Shown: positions 24,596 through 34,177, counted from the stretch's first letter. The stretch is DNA of 64,000 nt from Halopolyspora algeriensis (GCF_003337235.1 NZ_QPJC01000006.1:181699-245698), one strand, 5' to 3'. Notes: generated by a model not told the origin, from the letters alone. Program-made: numbers and translations.

Positions 24596-25323
24596 TGGGT
24601 TCGGCGATATGGGCTCTGGCAACGGCCGAGACGAAACTGCTGCTGCGGAACAAGACCGTGGCCGTCACCGCGATACTGGTGCCCCTGCTGCTGGGGTTTT
24701 TCATGGCCACCGGCATCGGGGGCAGCGCTCGGATGTGGGCGCTGGTGTTGTCGATGCAGGTGCTGTTCGTCCTCGCATTCGCCGTCTACTTCACCGCGAC
24801 CGCCGCGGTGACCAGTCGCCGTGAGGATCTGTACCTCAAGCGGTTGTGCAGCGCCGAACCACACCCCGCGGTGGTGCTGGCGGGCACGCTGCTGCCCGCC
24901 GTGGTCCTCGGTCTGCTCCAGGCCACCGCGATGATCGCGATCGCCGTGCTCGCGGGAGCTCCTGTGCCCGGCAATGTGGTGCTGCTGATCGTCGCGGTGG
25001 TGGGCGGGGCCGCGATGTGCGTCGCGGCCGGATTGGCCACCAGTGCGTACACGGCCACCTCCGAGCAGGCGCAGATCACGACGATGCCGTTTTTCCTCGC
25101 CCTGTTCGTGGGAGGCATCTGGGCGGTGAACGCGCAGGACTCACTGCCCGCGCTGCTCGTGCCCGGTGGCGCGGTCGCCGATCTGGTCCGCCGTTCGCTG
25201 ACCGAGGGGAACTGGTTCACGCAGGTCGCCGGCGCTCTGCCCGCGATCGGGATGCTGCTCGTGTGGGTCGTCATCGCGGGACTCGTCGCGCGCCGCTGGT
25301 TCCGGTGGGAGCCGCGCTCCTGA
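24595..25323 (+). CDS. ABC-2 type exporter permease
   Basis: This 242-aa permease has six predicted membrane helices, beginning with AVTAILVPLLLGFFMATGIG and ending with AIGMLLVWVVIAGLVARRWF. The cytosolic loop TSRREDLYLKRL after the second helix pair is typical of ABC-2 permeases coupled to DrrA-like ATPases. ATG 24595 is coupled to the ATPase stop. No third component is present, so the transporter is probably a two-gene heterotetramer. The 3' end lies 10 bp before palindrome copy B. Confidence 0.9.
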   Translation: MGSAIWALATAETKLLLRNKTVAVTAILVPLLLGFFMATGIGGSARMWALVLSMQVLFVLAFAVYFTATAAVTSRREDLYLKRLCSAEPHPAVVLAGTLLPAVVLGLLQATAMIAIAVLAGAPVPGNVVLLIVAVVGGAAMCVAAGLATSAYTATSEQAQITTMPFFLALFVGGIWAVNAQDSLPALLVPGGAVADLVRRSLTEGNWFTQVAGALPAIGMLLVWVVIAGLVARRWFRWEPRS

Positions 25324-25333
25324 CCGGCAGGAT

Positions 25334-25388
25334 GGAGTGAACGCCAACTTTCGTTACTTCTATCCGAGCGAAAGTTGGCGTTCACTCC
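25334..25388. repeat. 55-nt palindromic element, copy B
   Basis: It has the same two 20-nt complementary arms as copy A. Its loop TTACTTCTATCCGAG is the reverse complement of copy A's loop at 13 of 15 positions, so the element is inverted relative to copy A. It sits between the convergent exporter permease and pmt, 10 bp after the permease stop and 7 bp before the end of pmt. Confidence 0.9.
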
Positions 25389-25395
25389 GCAAGAG

Positions 25396-26982
25396 TCAGC
25401 GCCAGGAGGGCAACCAGAGCTCGGCATGCCAGCGGGCCTCGGTGATCGGCAAGCCGTTGAGGATCGGCCAGAGCCAGACGAAGTTCGCCACGACCAAGCC
25501 GGTGTAGAGCGCCACCACCAGCAGGCCGGTCTTGCGGCGCTCACCGTGGGCCCCGGCGGGCCCGAGCACCTCACCGAGCACCAGCACGATGCCCAGCACG
25601 AGGAACGGCGCCAGCGGAGTCGCGTAGAAGTAGTACATCTGCCGGTCGAGGTTGACGAACCACGGCAGGAAACCCGCGCAGTAGCCGACCAGCACGGCGG
25701 CATAGCGCCAATCCAGCCGACCGGCGGCGCGCCAGACGGCCCACCCCGCGACCGGCAGCGCCACCCACCACAGCGCCGGAGTGCCGAGCAGCATGGTCGC
25801 CTGCACACAGTCCGAACGCCCACACCCGGGCATACCGGATTCGTAGTAGTAGAGCATCGGGCGCAGGCCCATCGGCCAGGCCCACGGTTTCGACTCCCAC
25901 GGGTGCGGATCGTTGCCGGTGGTCAGGTTGGTGTGGAACTCCAGGACGTTGAAGTGGTAGTACAGCAGCGAGCGCAGCGCGTCGGGCAGGAACGCGAAAC
26001 CGACGTTCTCGGCCACGATCACCGCGTGCCGGTCGGTGGCGGTCTCACTGGCGAACCAACCCGCCCAGGTGGCGAAGTACACCGCCAGCGGCAGCACCAG
26101 CAGGGAGGCCAGCGCGGGCACGGTATCCCGCAGCAGGGCACCCGCCCAGGGACGCCGCACCCCGGCCGTCCGGCGCGCCAGCGCATCCCAAATAACGCTG
26201 AGCAGCCCGAACGCGACGACGTAGTAGATGCCACTCCACTTCACCCCGCACGCGAGCCCGAGCGAGACACCGGCGGCGAATCGCCACCAGCGAAAGCCCA
26301 GGCGCGGGCCCCACGGGGTGTCGCCGACACGGCCCTCGATGACCACCGTCCTGAACCGCTCCCGCATCCGGTCCCGGTCGACGAGCAGGAAGGAGAAGGC
26401 GGTCAGCACGAACACCGCGTGGAAGATGTCGAGCATCCCCACCCGGGACTGGACGTGCGTGAGCCCGTCGCAGATCAGCAGCACACCCGCCAGCGCACCC
26501 AGCAGGGTGGAGCGGGTCATGCGGCGGGCGATGCGGATGACCAGCAGCACCATCAGCGTGCCCGCCAGTGCTGCGCTCACCCGCCAGCCCCACGGGTTGT
26601 ATCCGAACAGCCACTCGCCCACCGCGATCAGGTGTTTGCCGACCGGCGGGTGGGCGACCAACTCGTAGCCCGGGTTGTCTTCGTACCCACCGTTGCGCAG
26701 CATCTGCCACGCCTGCGGGACGTAGTGCTTCTCGTCGAAGATCGGCGTGCCCTCGTCGTCGGCATGCCCCAGCTTCCAGAACCGGATCACGCCTGCGAGC
26801 AGAGTGAGCACGAGCGTGACGATCCAGCCACGGAGCCGATCGGTGGGCATCAGCGGCTCGAGCAGCCGCTGCCGATCGCCTTCTCCCGGCGGCCTCGCCG
26901 GAGGTGTCGCGCCGACGGGAACCGTTTCGTCGTCGTCGGCGGCTCGGCCCACCGAGTTCGGCACCAGGACGCTCACACCCAA
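25396..26982 (-). CDS. pmt: Protein O-mannosyltransferase (Pmt, GT39)
   Basis: This polytopic GT39 enzyme moves mannose from polyprenyl-phosphomannose to Ser/Thr of Sec-exported proteins. About eleven membrane segments are visible. The catalytic loop carries the acidic pair in GTPIFDEKHYVPQAWQML. RVGMLDIFHAVFVL and FNLEFHTNLT-like loop VLEFHTNLTTGNDPHPWES are conserved. Near the C-terminus, LPWFVNLDRQMYYFYATPLAPF is typical. The length of 528 aa is normal. It is divergent from rsmI, an arrangement shared with mycobacterial Rv1002c/Rv1003. pmmB in this window supplies mannose-1-phosphate chemistry upstream of the donor. Confidence 0.94.
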   Translation of the reverse strand: MGVSVLVPNSVGRAADDDETVPVGATPPARPPGEGDRQRLLEPLMPTDRLRGWIVTLVLTLLAGVIRFWKLGHADDEGTPIFDEKHYVPQAWQMLRNGGYEDNPGYELVAHPPVGKHLIAVGEWLFGYNPWGWRVSAALAGTLMVLLVIRIARRMTRSTLLGALAGVLLICDGLTHVQSRVGMLDIFHAVFVLTAFSFLLVDRDRMRERFRTVVIEGRVGDTPWGPRLGFRWWRFAAGVSLGLACGVKWSGIYYVVAFGLLSVIWDALARRTAGVRRPWAGALLRDTVPALASLLVLPLAVYFATWAGWFASETATDRHAVIVAENVGFAFLPDALRSLLYYHFNVLEFHTNLTTGNDPHPWESKPWAWPMGLRPMLYYYESGMPGCGRSDCVQATMLLGTPALWWVALPVAGWAVWRAAGRLDWRYAAVLVGYCAGFLPWFVNLDRQMYYFYATPLAPFLVLGIVLVLGEVLGPAGAHGERRKTGLLVVALYTGLVVANFVWLWPILNGLPITEARWHAELWLPSWR

Positions 26983-26999
26983 ATCGTAGGGTGGAGGAC

Positions 27000-27848
27000 G
27001 TGAATGCCGAATTCGGACCGGGCACGCTGGTGCTGGCCGCCACTCCGCTCGGTCGTGCCGGGGACGCCTCGGGGCGGTTCGTCGAGGCGCTCGGGACGGC
27101 CGGGGTCGTGGCTGCCGAGGACACCAGGCGGGTACGCGCTCTGGCCACAGCGCTCGGAGTGACCCCGGCAGGCCGCGTGGTCAGCTATTACGACGCCGTG
27201 GAGTCCGCGCGCACGCCCGTGCTGCTCGATGAGCTGCATGCGGGCCGTACCGTGCTGTTGGTCACCGACGCGGGCATGCCGAGCGTGTCCGATCCGGGCT
27301 ACCGGCTGGTGGCGGCCTGCGCGGCCGAGGGCATCCCGGTCACCTGCCTGCCGGGCCCCAGTGCGGTGACCACCGCGCTGGCGGTGTCGGGACTGCCGTC
27401 GGACCGGTTCTGCTTCGAGGGCTTCCCGCCGCGCAAGCAGGGGGAGCGGCGACGCTGGCTCGCCCGCCTCGTGAGCGAGCAGCGTACGTGCGTGTTCTTC
27501 GAGGCACCGCACCGCCTCGCCGACACCCTGGCCGACGCTTCCGCGGTCCTGGGCGCCGATCGGCAGGCGGCGGTGTGCCGCGAGCTGACCAAGACCTACG
27601 AGGAGGTGCGTCGCGACCGGTTGGGTGAGCTCGCCTCCTGGGCGGCCGAAGGTGTGCGCGGAGAGATCACCGTCGTGCTCGCGGGGGCCGCGGCGGTGGA
27701 GCCGAGCGATCCCGCGGAACTGGTCGGGCAGGTCGAGCAGCGCGCAGCCGAAGGTCTGCGGCTCAAGGACGCGGTCGCCGAGATCGCGGAGGTCGGCGGT
27801 GTCCGCAAGAAGGATCTCTACGACGCGGTGTTGGCGGCCAGGAAGTAG
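27000..27848 (+). CDS. rsmI: 16S rRNA (cytidine1402-2'-O)-methyltransferase RsmI
   Basis: RsmI methylates the ribose of C1402 in the decoding centre. The tetrapyrrole-methylase-type fold is visible in LVLAATPLGRAGDAS, VVAAEDTRRVRALA, LVTDAGMPSVSDPGYRLV, LPGPSAVTTALAVSGLP and FEGFPPRKQGER. CRELTKTYEEV is the usual C-terminal part. Starts are GTG 27000 or GTG 26991; GGAGG lies between them, so the exact start is uncertain, and a leaderless transcript is possible. It is divergent from pmt. Confidence 0.93.
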   Translation: MNAEFGPGTLVLAATPLGRAGDASGRFVEALGTAGVVAAEDTRRVRALATALGVTPAGRVVSYYDAVESARTPVLLDELHAGRTVLLVTDAGMPSVSDPGYRLVAACAAEGIPVTCLPGPSAVTTALAVSGLPSDRFCFEGFPPRKQGERRRWLARLVSEQRTCVFFEAPHRLADTLADASAVLGADRQAAVCRELTKTYEEVRRDRLGELASWAAEGVRGEITVVLAGAAAVEPSDPAELVGQVEQRAAEGLRLKDAVAEIAEVGGVRKKDLYDAVLAARK

Positions 27849-27934
27849 TCCGGCCGCGGTGATGCCGCGACCTCGCCACAGCCGATGGGTTCCCGCCGGT
27901 GCGGGTCCCGCTCCAGCGGATACCGTGATGCCCC

Positions 27935-28558
27935 ATGGATGTCCGGGTCGTTGATCACCCCTTGACGCAGGCAAGACTGTCCACAATGCGTGACGCGCGT
28001 ACGGACAACGCGGCCTTCCGCGCCGCGCTGCAGGAACTCACGCTCATGCTCATCTACGAGGCCACCCGCGATGCCGAGGTGGCCGAGGAGCCCATTCACA
28101 CCCCGGTCGCGCGCACCACGGGATACCGGCTGGCGAATCCGCCACTGCTGGTGCCGGTGTTGCGGGCCGGACTCGGCATGGCCGACCAGGCGCACCGGCT
28201 GATCCCGGAGGCCCGGATGGGATTCATCGGCCTGGCACGGGACGAGAGAACGCTGCAGCCGACGCCGTACATGGAGTCGCTGCCCGACGACCTGTCGAAC
28301 GTGCCCGTGTTCGTGCTCGACCCGATGCTGGCCACCGGCGGGTCGATGGTGCACACGATCCGGATCCTGACCGAGCGTGGAGCCGGCGATGTCACCGCGA
28401 TCTGCACCCTGGCCGCGCCCGAGGGGGTCGATCGGCTCGAGCGCAGCGGTCTGCCGGTACGGGTGATCACCGCCAGCGTGGACGAGCGGCTCAACGAGTC
28501 CGGCTTCATCGTTCCGGGTCTGGGCGACGCCGGGGACCGCGAGTACGGGCCGCGGTAG
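27935..28558 (+). CDS. upp: Uracil phosphoribosyltransferase
   Basis: Upp salvages uracil to UMP with PRPP. The PRPP-binding motif is [17 protein letters not shown], and the uracil pocket is the C-terminal [16 protein letters not shown]. The N-terminal [19 protein letters not shown] is typical. The length of 207 aa is normal. It is likely cotranscribed loosely with rsmI, 86 bp upstream. In mycobacteria upp neighbours pmmB and the purine nucleoside phosphorylase gene, which here are 6-9 kb away. Confidence 0.96.
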   Translation: MDVRVVDHPLTQARLSTMRDARTDNAAFRAALQELTLMLIYEATRDAEVAEEPIHTPVARTTGYRLANPPLLVPVLRAGLGMADQAHRLIPEARMGFIGLARDERTLQPTPYMESLPDDLSNVPVFVLDPMLATGGSMVHTIRILTERGAGDVTAICTLAAPEGVDRLERSGLPVRVITASVDERLNESGFIVPGLGDAGDREYGPR

Positions 28559-28650
28559 GCTCCGGCGAATGTCCGTCGCATGCCGCCACCGCGGCGTGTC
28601 GTCGGCAGACACTTCCCACAGCGGCCGATCGCCGCTTCGAGGAGGCCACC

Positions 28651-29505
28651 ATGAGCGACGCTGCGAACCAGCGCCGGATCGAACCGGAAATCCACCGGGA
28701 CCTTCGGGGCGAGCTGACCTACGGCAACTACCTGCAGCTCGACACCCTGCTGTCGTGTCAGAACCCGGTCAGCAGCACGGGGCACCACGACGAGATGCTG
28801 TTCATCATCCAGCATCAGACGACCGAACTGTGGCTGAAGCTGCTCATCCACGAGCTCGAGGCCGCGGTGGCCTCGATCGCCGCCGACGACCTGTCCGTGG
28901 CGCAGAAGTCCCTGGCTCGGGTGAAGCACATCCAGCGGCAGATGTTCGAGCAGTGGGCGGTGCTGGAAACGCTGACACCGATCGAGTACGCCAGGTTCCG
29001 CGACGACCTGGGGCCCGCTTCCGGGTTCCAGTCCGTGCAGTACCGCACGGTGGAGTTCCTGCTCGGGAACAAAAACGCCCGGATGCTCGACGTGTTCGCC
29101 CATGATCGGCAGGCATGGGAGTCGTTGCGTGCCGTGCTGGAGGCGCCGAGCTTGTACGACGAGTTCCTGCGCTACCTCGCCCGGCACGGTCACGACGTGC
29201 CCGCCGAGCTGCTCGAGCGGGACTTCTCGCAGCCCTACCAGCAGCATCCGGAGCTCGTTCCGGCCTTGAAGGCGATCTACGAGAACCCCGGTGAGAACTG
29301 GCCGGAATACGAGACCTGCGAGGAGCTCGTCGACATCGAGGAGAGTTTCCAGCTGTGGCGCTTCCGCCACATGAAGACCGTGGAACGCATCATCGGCCAC
29401 AAGCGGGGGACGGGCGGTTCCAGCGGTGTCGACTTCCTCAAGGCGGCACTGGATCTCACGTTCTTTCCCGAGCTTCTCACGGTGCGGACCGAAGTCGGGC
29501 TATGA
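28651..29505 (+). CDS. kynA: Tryptophan 2,3-dioxygenase
   Basis: This haem enzyme oxidises L-tryptophan to N-formylkynurenine, the first step of the kynurenine pathway. Family motifs are [36 protein letters not shown] (with a distal haem-pocket His), and the C-terminal [20 protein letters not shown] carrying the proximal His. The length of 284 aa is normal. ATG 28651 follows GAGGAGG by 5 nt. The stop overlaps the amidohydrolase ATG (ATGA), and kynU follows, so all three form one operon. Confidence 0.96.
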   Translation: MSDAANQRRIEPEIHRDLRGELTYGNYLQLDTLLSCQNPVSSTGHHDEMLFIIQHQTTELWLKLLIHELEAAVASIAADDLSVAQKSLARVKHIQRQMFEQWAVLETLTPIEYARFRDDLGPASGFQSVQYRTVEFLLGNKNARMLDVFAHDRQAWESLRAVLEAPSLYDEFLRYLARHGHDVPAELLERDFSQPYQQHPELVPALKAIYENPGENWPEYETCEELVDIEESFQLWRFRHMKTVERIIGHKRGTGGSSGVDFLKAALDLTFFPELLTVRTEVGL

Positions 29506-30563
29506 CAGAAGGTTTGCTCGTCACGGCCGAGGCCGGATGGCTCGGCGGCTCGTCCCTGCGGCGCCCCGTCGCGGTGCTGGTGCGGGATGGTCACATCTCC
29601 TGGGCGGGGCCTCCGTCCGAAGCTCCGGCGGGGGTCGAGCGGGTCCGTGCCGACGGTGTGCTCCTGCCGGGCCTGGTCGACCACCACGTGCATACCGGCC
29701 TGATCGATATCGCCGCACTGCTGCGCCACGGGTTGACCACGGTTCGGGACCTGGGGTGGATTCCCGCCGAGATTCTGCCGAGAGCGCGGGCCTCGGCCGC
29801 AGCCGGCTTCGACGGCCCTCGCATCCTGGCGGCGGGGCCCTTCCTGACGGCGCCCGGCGGCTACCCCACCGACCGGAGTTGGGCACCGTCGGGTGTGGCG
29901 TGGGAGCTGAACAGTCCGGAGGAGGCCCGCGAGGCCGTGAACGTTCTCGCGGCACACCGGCCGGAAACCGTGAAGGTCGCGATGAACGCCGAAGCCGGTC
30001 CCGTCCTCGACGATCCGACTCTGGCCTCCGTGGTGACAGCGGCACACGAGCTGCGGCTCGGCGTGACGGCACACACCGAGGGTCCCGGCCAGGCCGCGCG
30101 TGCCTGGTATGCCGGTGTGGATCAGCTGGCGCACACGCCCTGGAGCGAAGAGCTCGACGACAGGCTGGTGGCGCGGTTGGCGAGCACCACGAGCATCGTG
30201 AGCACCGTGGACATTCACGGCTGGGGTGAGGACACCCCGCAGCGGCGCAGGGCGGTGGCGAACCTGCGCCGCTTCCACCGCTGCGGGGGCCGCATCCTGT
30301 ACGGGACGGACCTCGGCAACGGACCGCTGCCGGAGGGAATCAACCAGCGGGAGATCACCGCGTTGCAGCAGGCGGGGCTGAGCCCGCCGGAAATCCTGCG
30401 TTCGATGTCGATGCAGGCATTGACGCGGGGAGCGCGGGCTGATCTCGTTGCGGTGCCGACCGATCCGTTGGTGGATCCGCGGCGGCTCGTGGAAGCAGCC
30501 CCCGTGCTCAAGGCGGGGGCGCCGCCGGGCGAGCAGAAGTCGACCGGGAGGGAAGGCCAGTGA
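29502..30563 (+). CDS. Amidohydrolase between kynA and kynU, candidate N-formylkynurenine hydrolase
   Basis: This 353-aa protein belongs to the metal-dependent amidohydrolase superfamily. Visible metal-site elements are [11 protein letters not shown] (HxH), a central [28 protein letters not shown], and [12 protein letters not shown] with the conserved Asp. It has no resemblance to KynB-type cyclase-family or alpha/beta-hydrolase formamidases. Its genes are coupled on both sides, by ATGA with kynA and GTGA with kynU. The pathway step between those enzymes is hydrolysis of N-formylkynurenine, and no other candidate lies nearby. The function is inferred from position; it could instead act on another amide. 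Confidence 0.72.
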   Translation: MTEGLLVTAEAGWLGGSSLRRPVAVLVRDGHISWAGPPSEAPAGVERVRADGVLLPGLVDHHVHTGLIDIAALLRHGLTTVRDLGWIPAEILPRARASAAAGFDGPRILAAGPFLTAPGGYPTDRSWAPSGVAWELNSPEEAREAVNVLAAHRPETVKVAMNAEAGPVLDDPTLASVVTAAHELRLGVTAHTEGPGQAARAWYAGVDQLAHTPWSEELDDRLVARLASTTSIVSTVDIHGWGEDTPQRRRAVANLRRFHRCGGRILYGTDLGNGPLPEGINQREITALQQAGLSPPEILRSMSMQALTRGARADLVAVPTDPLVDPRRLVEAAPVLKAGAPPGEQKSTGREGQ

Positions 30564-31789
30564 GCGGTTCGAGCTCGCTCGCGCAGGCACGTGCTCTCGA
30601 CGCCGAGGACGAACTCGCCGATTACCGTGGCCGGTTCCTGCCGTCCGGGGACGAGGAGCTGACCGCCTATCTGGACGGCAACTCGCTGGGCCGGCCGCCG
30701 CGGGCGACGCTGGATCGGATCACCGAGTTCGTGCGGCAGGAGTGGGGCAGCCGGCTGATCCGGGGGTGGAGTGAAGGGTGGCTCGACCTGCCGGAGCGGG
30801 TCGGCGATCGCCTGGGTGAGGTGGCTGTCGGTGCCGCTGCCGGGCAGGTGGTCATCGGTGACTCCACCACCGTGTGCCTGTACAAGCTGATCCGCGCGGC
30901 CGCGTCCGCGCGCCCGGAGCGGCGGGAGATCGTCACCGACGACGGCAACTTTCCCACCGATCGGTACGTCGTCGAGGGCATCGCCGAAGAGCTGGGCATG
31001 GTCGTGCGCTGGCTGGAAACCGATCCGCTCACGGGTGTGACGGCCCGGCAGGTCTCCGATGCGCTCGGGCCGGAGACCGCGGTGGTCACGCTCAGCCACA
31101 TCGACTACCGCTCGGCGGCCATTGTCGACATGGGAGAGATCACCCGGGTCACGCACGCGGCCGGAGCACTGATCGTCTGGGATCTCTGCCACAGCGTCGG
31201 CTGTCTTCCGGTCGAGCTGGACGAGCTGGGGGCCGACTTCGCGGTGGGATGTACGTACAAGTACCTCAACGCCGGTCCGGGGGCGCCCGCGTTCATGTAC
31301 GCCCGTTCGGACCATCACGGGCTCCGGCAGCCGGTGCAGGGCTGGCTCGGTCGGCACGACCCGTTCGAGATGGGGCCGGGCTACGAACCGGCTGCGGGGA
31401 TACGTCGGTTCGTGTCCGGCACGCCGCCGATCCTCGGACTGCTCGGGGTCTCGGAGGGGGTCGAGCTGGTGGCCGAGGCCGGGATCGACCGGATCCGCAG
31501 CAAGGCGGTGGCGCTGACGGAACTCGCAGTGACACTGACGGACGAATGGCTCACCCCGCACGGCCTGCGGCTTGCCTCGCCCCGCGACCCCGCGTTGCGC
31601 GGTGCGCACATCACCGTCACACGTCCCGATGCGGCGCGGCTGGTCGATCGGATCATCGCGGCCGGGGTGCTCGTGGACCATCGTTCGCCCGACGGGATCC
31701 GTCTGGGACTCTCGCCCCTGACCACGGGGTTCGAGGAACTGTGGCGGGCCATGGACACCATCCGGCAACTGGCTGCCGAGCCGCTGTGA
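30560..31789 (+). CDS. kynU: Kynureninase
   Basis: This PLP fold-type I enzyme cleaves kynurenine (and 3-hydroxykynurenine) to anthranilate and alanine. Motifs are YLDGNSLGRPPRATLDRI, VTLSHIDYRSAAIVDM, IVWDLCHSVGCLPVEL with the PLP-contacting Asp, and the Schiff-base lysine in VGCTYKYLNAGPGAP. The length of 409 aa is normal. GTG 30560 overlaps the amidohydrolase stop. No kmo, 3-hydroxyanthranilate dioxygenase or NAD-synthesis genes follow, so the operon ends at anthranilate. Confidence 0.95.
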   Translation: MSGSSSLAQARALDAEDELADYRGRFLPSGDEELTAYLDGNSLGRPPRATLDRITEFVRQEWGSRLIRGWSEGWLDLPERVGDRLGEVAVGAAAGQVVIGDSTTVCLYKLIRAAASARPERREIVTDDGNFPTDRYVVEGIAEELGMVVRWLETDPLTGVTARQVSDALGPETAVVTLSHIDYRSAAIVDMGEITRVTHAAGALIVWDLCHSVGCLPVELDELGADFAVGCTYKYLNAGPGAPAFMYARSDHHGLRQPVQGWLGRHDPFEMGPGYEPAAGIRRFVSGTPPILGLLGVSEGVELVAEAGIDRIRSKAVALTELAVTLTDEWLTPHGLRLASPRDPALRGAHITVTRPDAARLVDRIIAAGVLVDHRSPDGIRLGLSPLTTGFEELWRAMDTIRQLAAEPL

Positions 31790-31899
31790 CCAGGAGCTGT
31801 GGACATCTCGCGCACCGCTGCTCAACCGATGTCCCCGAGGTGTTGAACAAGAGTTCTCCCACCTGCGGGGCGCCCGTTTCGCCCGTTCCATGGCAAGCT

Positions 31900-33099
31900 G
31901 TGGCTGTGGCTTCACGACACACAGGCCTCCGGAATGCTGTGCTGGGCGCTGCGGTCCTCGGATCCGTCTACCGCAGCGTGCGCACGATCCGCAAGGCACG
32001 CACCATTCTTCCGCTGCACGAAGCACCATCCACCACCGTGCTGCCGCCGACCGTCACCGTCGTCGTTCCGGCCCGCAACGAGGAGGCCGTACTGGACGAG
32101 TGCCTGCGTGGGCTCCGGTCGCAGACCTACGCCTCCCGCGGTGGTGGTTCTGCAGAACCGTCCGGGCACGACCCCACACTGCGCATCATGGTGGTGGACG
32201 ACGGTTCGACCGACGCCACCGGCGACATCGCGCGGGCTCACGCGGAGGCGGACCCGCGCGTTCGAGTGGTGCGCAGCGAGGGACCGCCTCCCGGGTGGAG
32301 CGGCAAGGTCCACGCCATGCACGTCGGTGTCGAGGCCGCGGGGCAACCCGAACCCGGGGAGTGGTTGCTGTTCGTCGATGCCGACACCGTGCTCGCGCCC
32401 GAGTTGCTGTCCAGGTTGCTGGAGACGGCCGAGCGGGCCGACGCCGACCTGGTTTCCACACCGGGAGGTCCGCCCGCCGAGCATTCCGCGAGCTGGCCGG
32501 TGCTGATGCCCGCCGGTCTGCAGATGATCGGGGAGAACGCCGATCCGGCCGGTCGGGGACGTAAGGCTTTCGCCATTGGCCACTGCATCCTGCTGCGGCG
32601 TTCCCACTACGAGAAGGTGGGAGGCTGGTCGGCCCTCGCGAGCAGACGCAACGAGGATGTCGCCATCGCGACCTCCGTGCGGGACCACGGTGGTACCACC
32701 CGAATCATCGACGGGCTGGACCATGTGACCACCAGCGGCATGGATCCGTTCGGTCAGGGCTGGGTGTCGTTCCGCAAGAGTTTCGTCGCAGGCACCCAAG
32801 GATCGCTGCCGGTCCTGCTCGGTGGTGGGCTCGGCCAGGTCGCGCTGTCGCTGTCCGCACCGGCTGCGGCGCTGGCCGGAGTGCGCCATCGCCGGCCGCT
32901 GCTGGTGGCGGTCGGGCTCGCGGGCTGGGCTGCACAGGGGGCCGCCCATACCCGCACGGCGCGGGTCATGCGCGCCGGGACTTCTCTGGCGCCGCTGGCG
33001 CCGTTCACCAATGCTCTGTTCGGAGGAGTGTTGCTCGACGGTGCCGTCCAGGTGCTGCGCCGGGCCACGGAGTGGAAGGGACGCAGCACCTGGTTCTGA
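31900..33099 (+). CDS. Membrane GT2-family glycosyltransferase
   Basis: This protein of about 400 aa has a GT-A domain. VTVVVPARNEEAVLDECLRG is the nucleotide-binding start, IMVVDDGSTDATGDIA follows, the metal-binding motif is LLFVDADTVLAPELL, and the acceptor-side motif is RRNEDVAIATSVRDHG. The C-terminal 130 residues contain several hydrophobic segments. It resembles HpnB/CrtQ-like glycosyltransferases acting on lipid or carotenoid acceptors, but no such pathway is in the window. GTG 31900 or 31906 is the start, and the frame is open far upstream. It ends at a perfect hairpin. Confidence 0.82.
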   Translation: MAVASRHTGLRNAVLGAAVLGSVYRSVRTIRKARTILPLHEAPSTTVLPPTVTVVVPARNEEAVLDECLRGLRSQTYASRGGGSAEPSGHDPTLRIMVVDDGSTDATGDIARAHAEADPRVRVVRSEGPPPGWSGKVHAMHVGVEAAGQPEPGEWLLFVDADTVLAPELLSRLLETAERADADLVSTPGGPPAEHSASWPVLMPAGLQMIGENADPAGRGRKAFAIGHCILLRRSHYEKVGGWSALASRRNEDVAIATSVRDHGGTTRIIDGLDHVTTSGMDPFGQGWVSFRKSFVAGTQGSLPVLLGGGLGQVALSLSAPAAALAGVRHRRPLLVAVGLAGWAAQGAAHTRTARVMRAGTSLAPLAPFTNALFGGVLLDGAVQVLRRATEWKGRSTWF

Positions 33100-33112
33100 C
33101 TGTTGCGGAGGG

Positions 33113-33147
33113 ACCGATTTCGCCGCGTGTCGTGCGGCGAAATCGGT
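33113..33147. terminator. Bidirectional hairpin terminator
   Basis: A perfect 14-bp stem (ACCGATTTCGCCGC and its complement) with a 7-nt loop lies between the convergent glycosyltransferase gene and the hypothetical gene ending at 33158. Each arm has a TTT run. Confidence 0.7.
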
Positions 33148-33157
33148 CGGCGTTGTA

Positions 33158-33496
33158 TCAGTCGGCGCTGTGCTCGGCCGCTGCCTTGCGTATCGCCACC
33201 GGCGCTCCCGCCAGATCCTCCTCGTTGCACAGCAGTTTCAGGTCGTAATAGGGCTGACCCTGGCGATCGTCGTAGTCGAGGTGGACGGCGATGACGTCCA
33301 CGGGCTCTCCCAGCCATTCCTGGGTCCGACGTAGCCAGACGGCGGATCGTTCCAGTGCGGCCGGGAGATTGTCATCCCGAAACTCGACCGGCCGGTAGGG
33401 AACACCCTGAACTCGGTCCCTGTCGCCGCTGGGCTGGGGAAGGTCCACGGAGACGCCGGAATCATCGAGTTCGAGTTCGATCGTTTCCTCACTCAC
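33158..33496 (-). CDS. Hypothetical small acidic protein
   Basis: This 112-aa acidic soluble protein has no signal or membrane segment. It contains VPYRPVEFRDDNLPAALERS, AVWLRRTQEWLGEPVDVIAV and HLDYDDRQGQPYYDLKLLCN. The pattern suggests a small alpha/beta fold, but I do not recognise the family. GTG 33496 was chosen because the upstream residues are Arg/Pro-rich, unlike protein, and GGGAGA lies 10 nt before it. It is convergent with the glycosyltransferase. Confidence 0.6.
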   Translation of the reverse strand: MSEETIELELDDSGVSVDLPQPSGDRDRVQGVPYRPVEFRDDNLPAALERSAVWLRRTQEWLGEPVDVIAVHLDYDDRQGQPYYDLKLLCNEEDLAGAPVAIRKAAAEHSAD

Positions 33497-33713
33497 TGTG
33501 ACAGCGTCTCCCACTATTGCTTTACTCGCAAGCCCGAACTCTGCCTGTACTGCGGAAAGTGACGAGATGGGTGACCGCCCGTGTCGGCGGTGGCCGAGGG
33601 GGTGGCGCACCGGTGCCGGTGGTCTGCTGTGTCGATGTGGTCGGCAACGCGGCACGGCGTCGGCCGGCACGGTGGTTCGGTAGCCACCTGCGCACGTTTC
33701 CCGAGCCCCGTCC

Positions 33714-34166
33714 CTACGGCATCAGGTTGGCGGCGAGGGTGGCCCCGAGTTCCCAGCAGGACTCCAGGGCCTGCGAGTCCGGCTGCCCGGAATGGGTGAC
33801 GGGCTCGGCCGCGGCTTTCCAGCCCAGCCCGGAGGTGATGGAGCGGACGGCCTTGAGCGCCCCCTCGGTGCCTTCGTTGCCGTGCACGTAGAGTCCGTAC
33901 GGTCGCCCACCGGTGGAATCCAGGCAGGGGTAATAGATCTGGTCGAAGAAGTGCTTCAACGCACCCGAGATGTAGCCCAGGTTGGCCGGGGTGCCGAGCA
34001 GGTAACCGTCCGCGGCCAGTACGTCGCTCGCGGTGGCCGACAGTGCGGCGCACCGAACCACCTCGACGTCTTCGATCTCATCGGTGGTAGCCCCTTCGAC
34101 GACCTTCTCGAACATCGCCTGCATGCCCGGCGACGGTGTGTGGTGCACGATCAGCAGTCTCGGCAT
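33714..34166 (-). CDS. Flavodoxin-family protein
   Basis: This protein of about 150 aa has the flavodoxin/NAD(P)H-dependent FMN reductase fold. LLIVHHTPSPGMQAMFEKVV is the phosphate-binding loop region. DGYLLGTPANLGYISGALKHF and RPYGLYVHGNEGTEGALKAV are the isoalloxazine-contacting segments. The likely cofactor is FMN. Redox partners are unknown. ATG 34166 (or GTG 34172) is only 5-11 bp downstream of the pmmB stop, so it is probably cotranscribed with pmmB and the upstream phosphorylase gene. Confidence 0.85.
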   Translation of the reverse strand: MPRLLIVHHTPSPGMQAMFEKVVEGATTDEIEDVEVVRCAALSATASDVLAADGYLLGTPANLGYISGALKHFFDQIYYPCLDSTGGRPYGLYVHGNEGTEGALKAVRSITSGLGWKAAAEPVTHSGQPDSQALESCWELGATLAANLMP

Positions 34167-34177
34167 CGCCACCGAGT

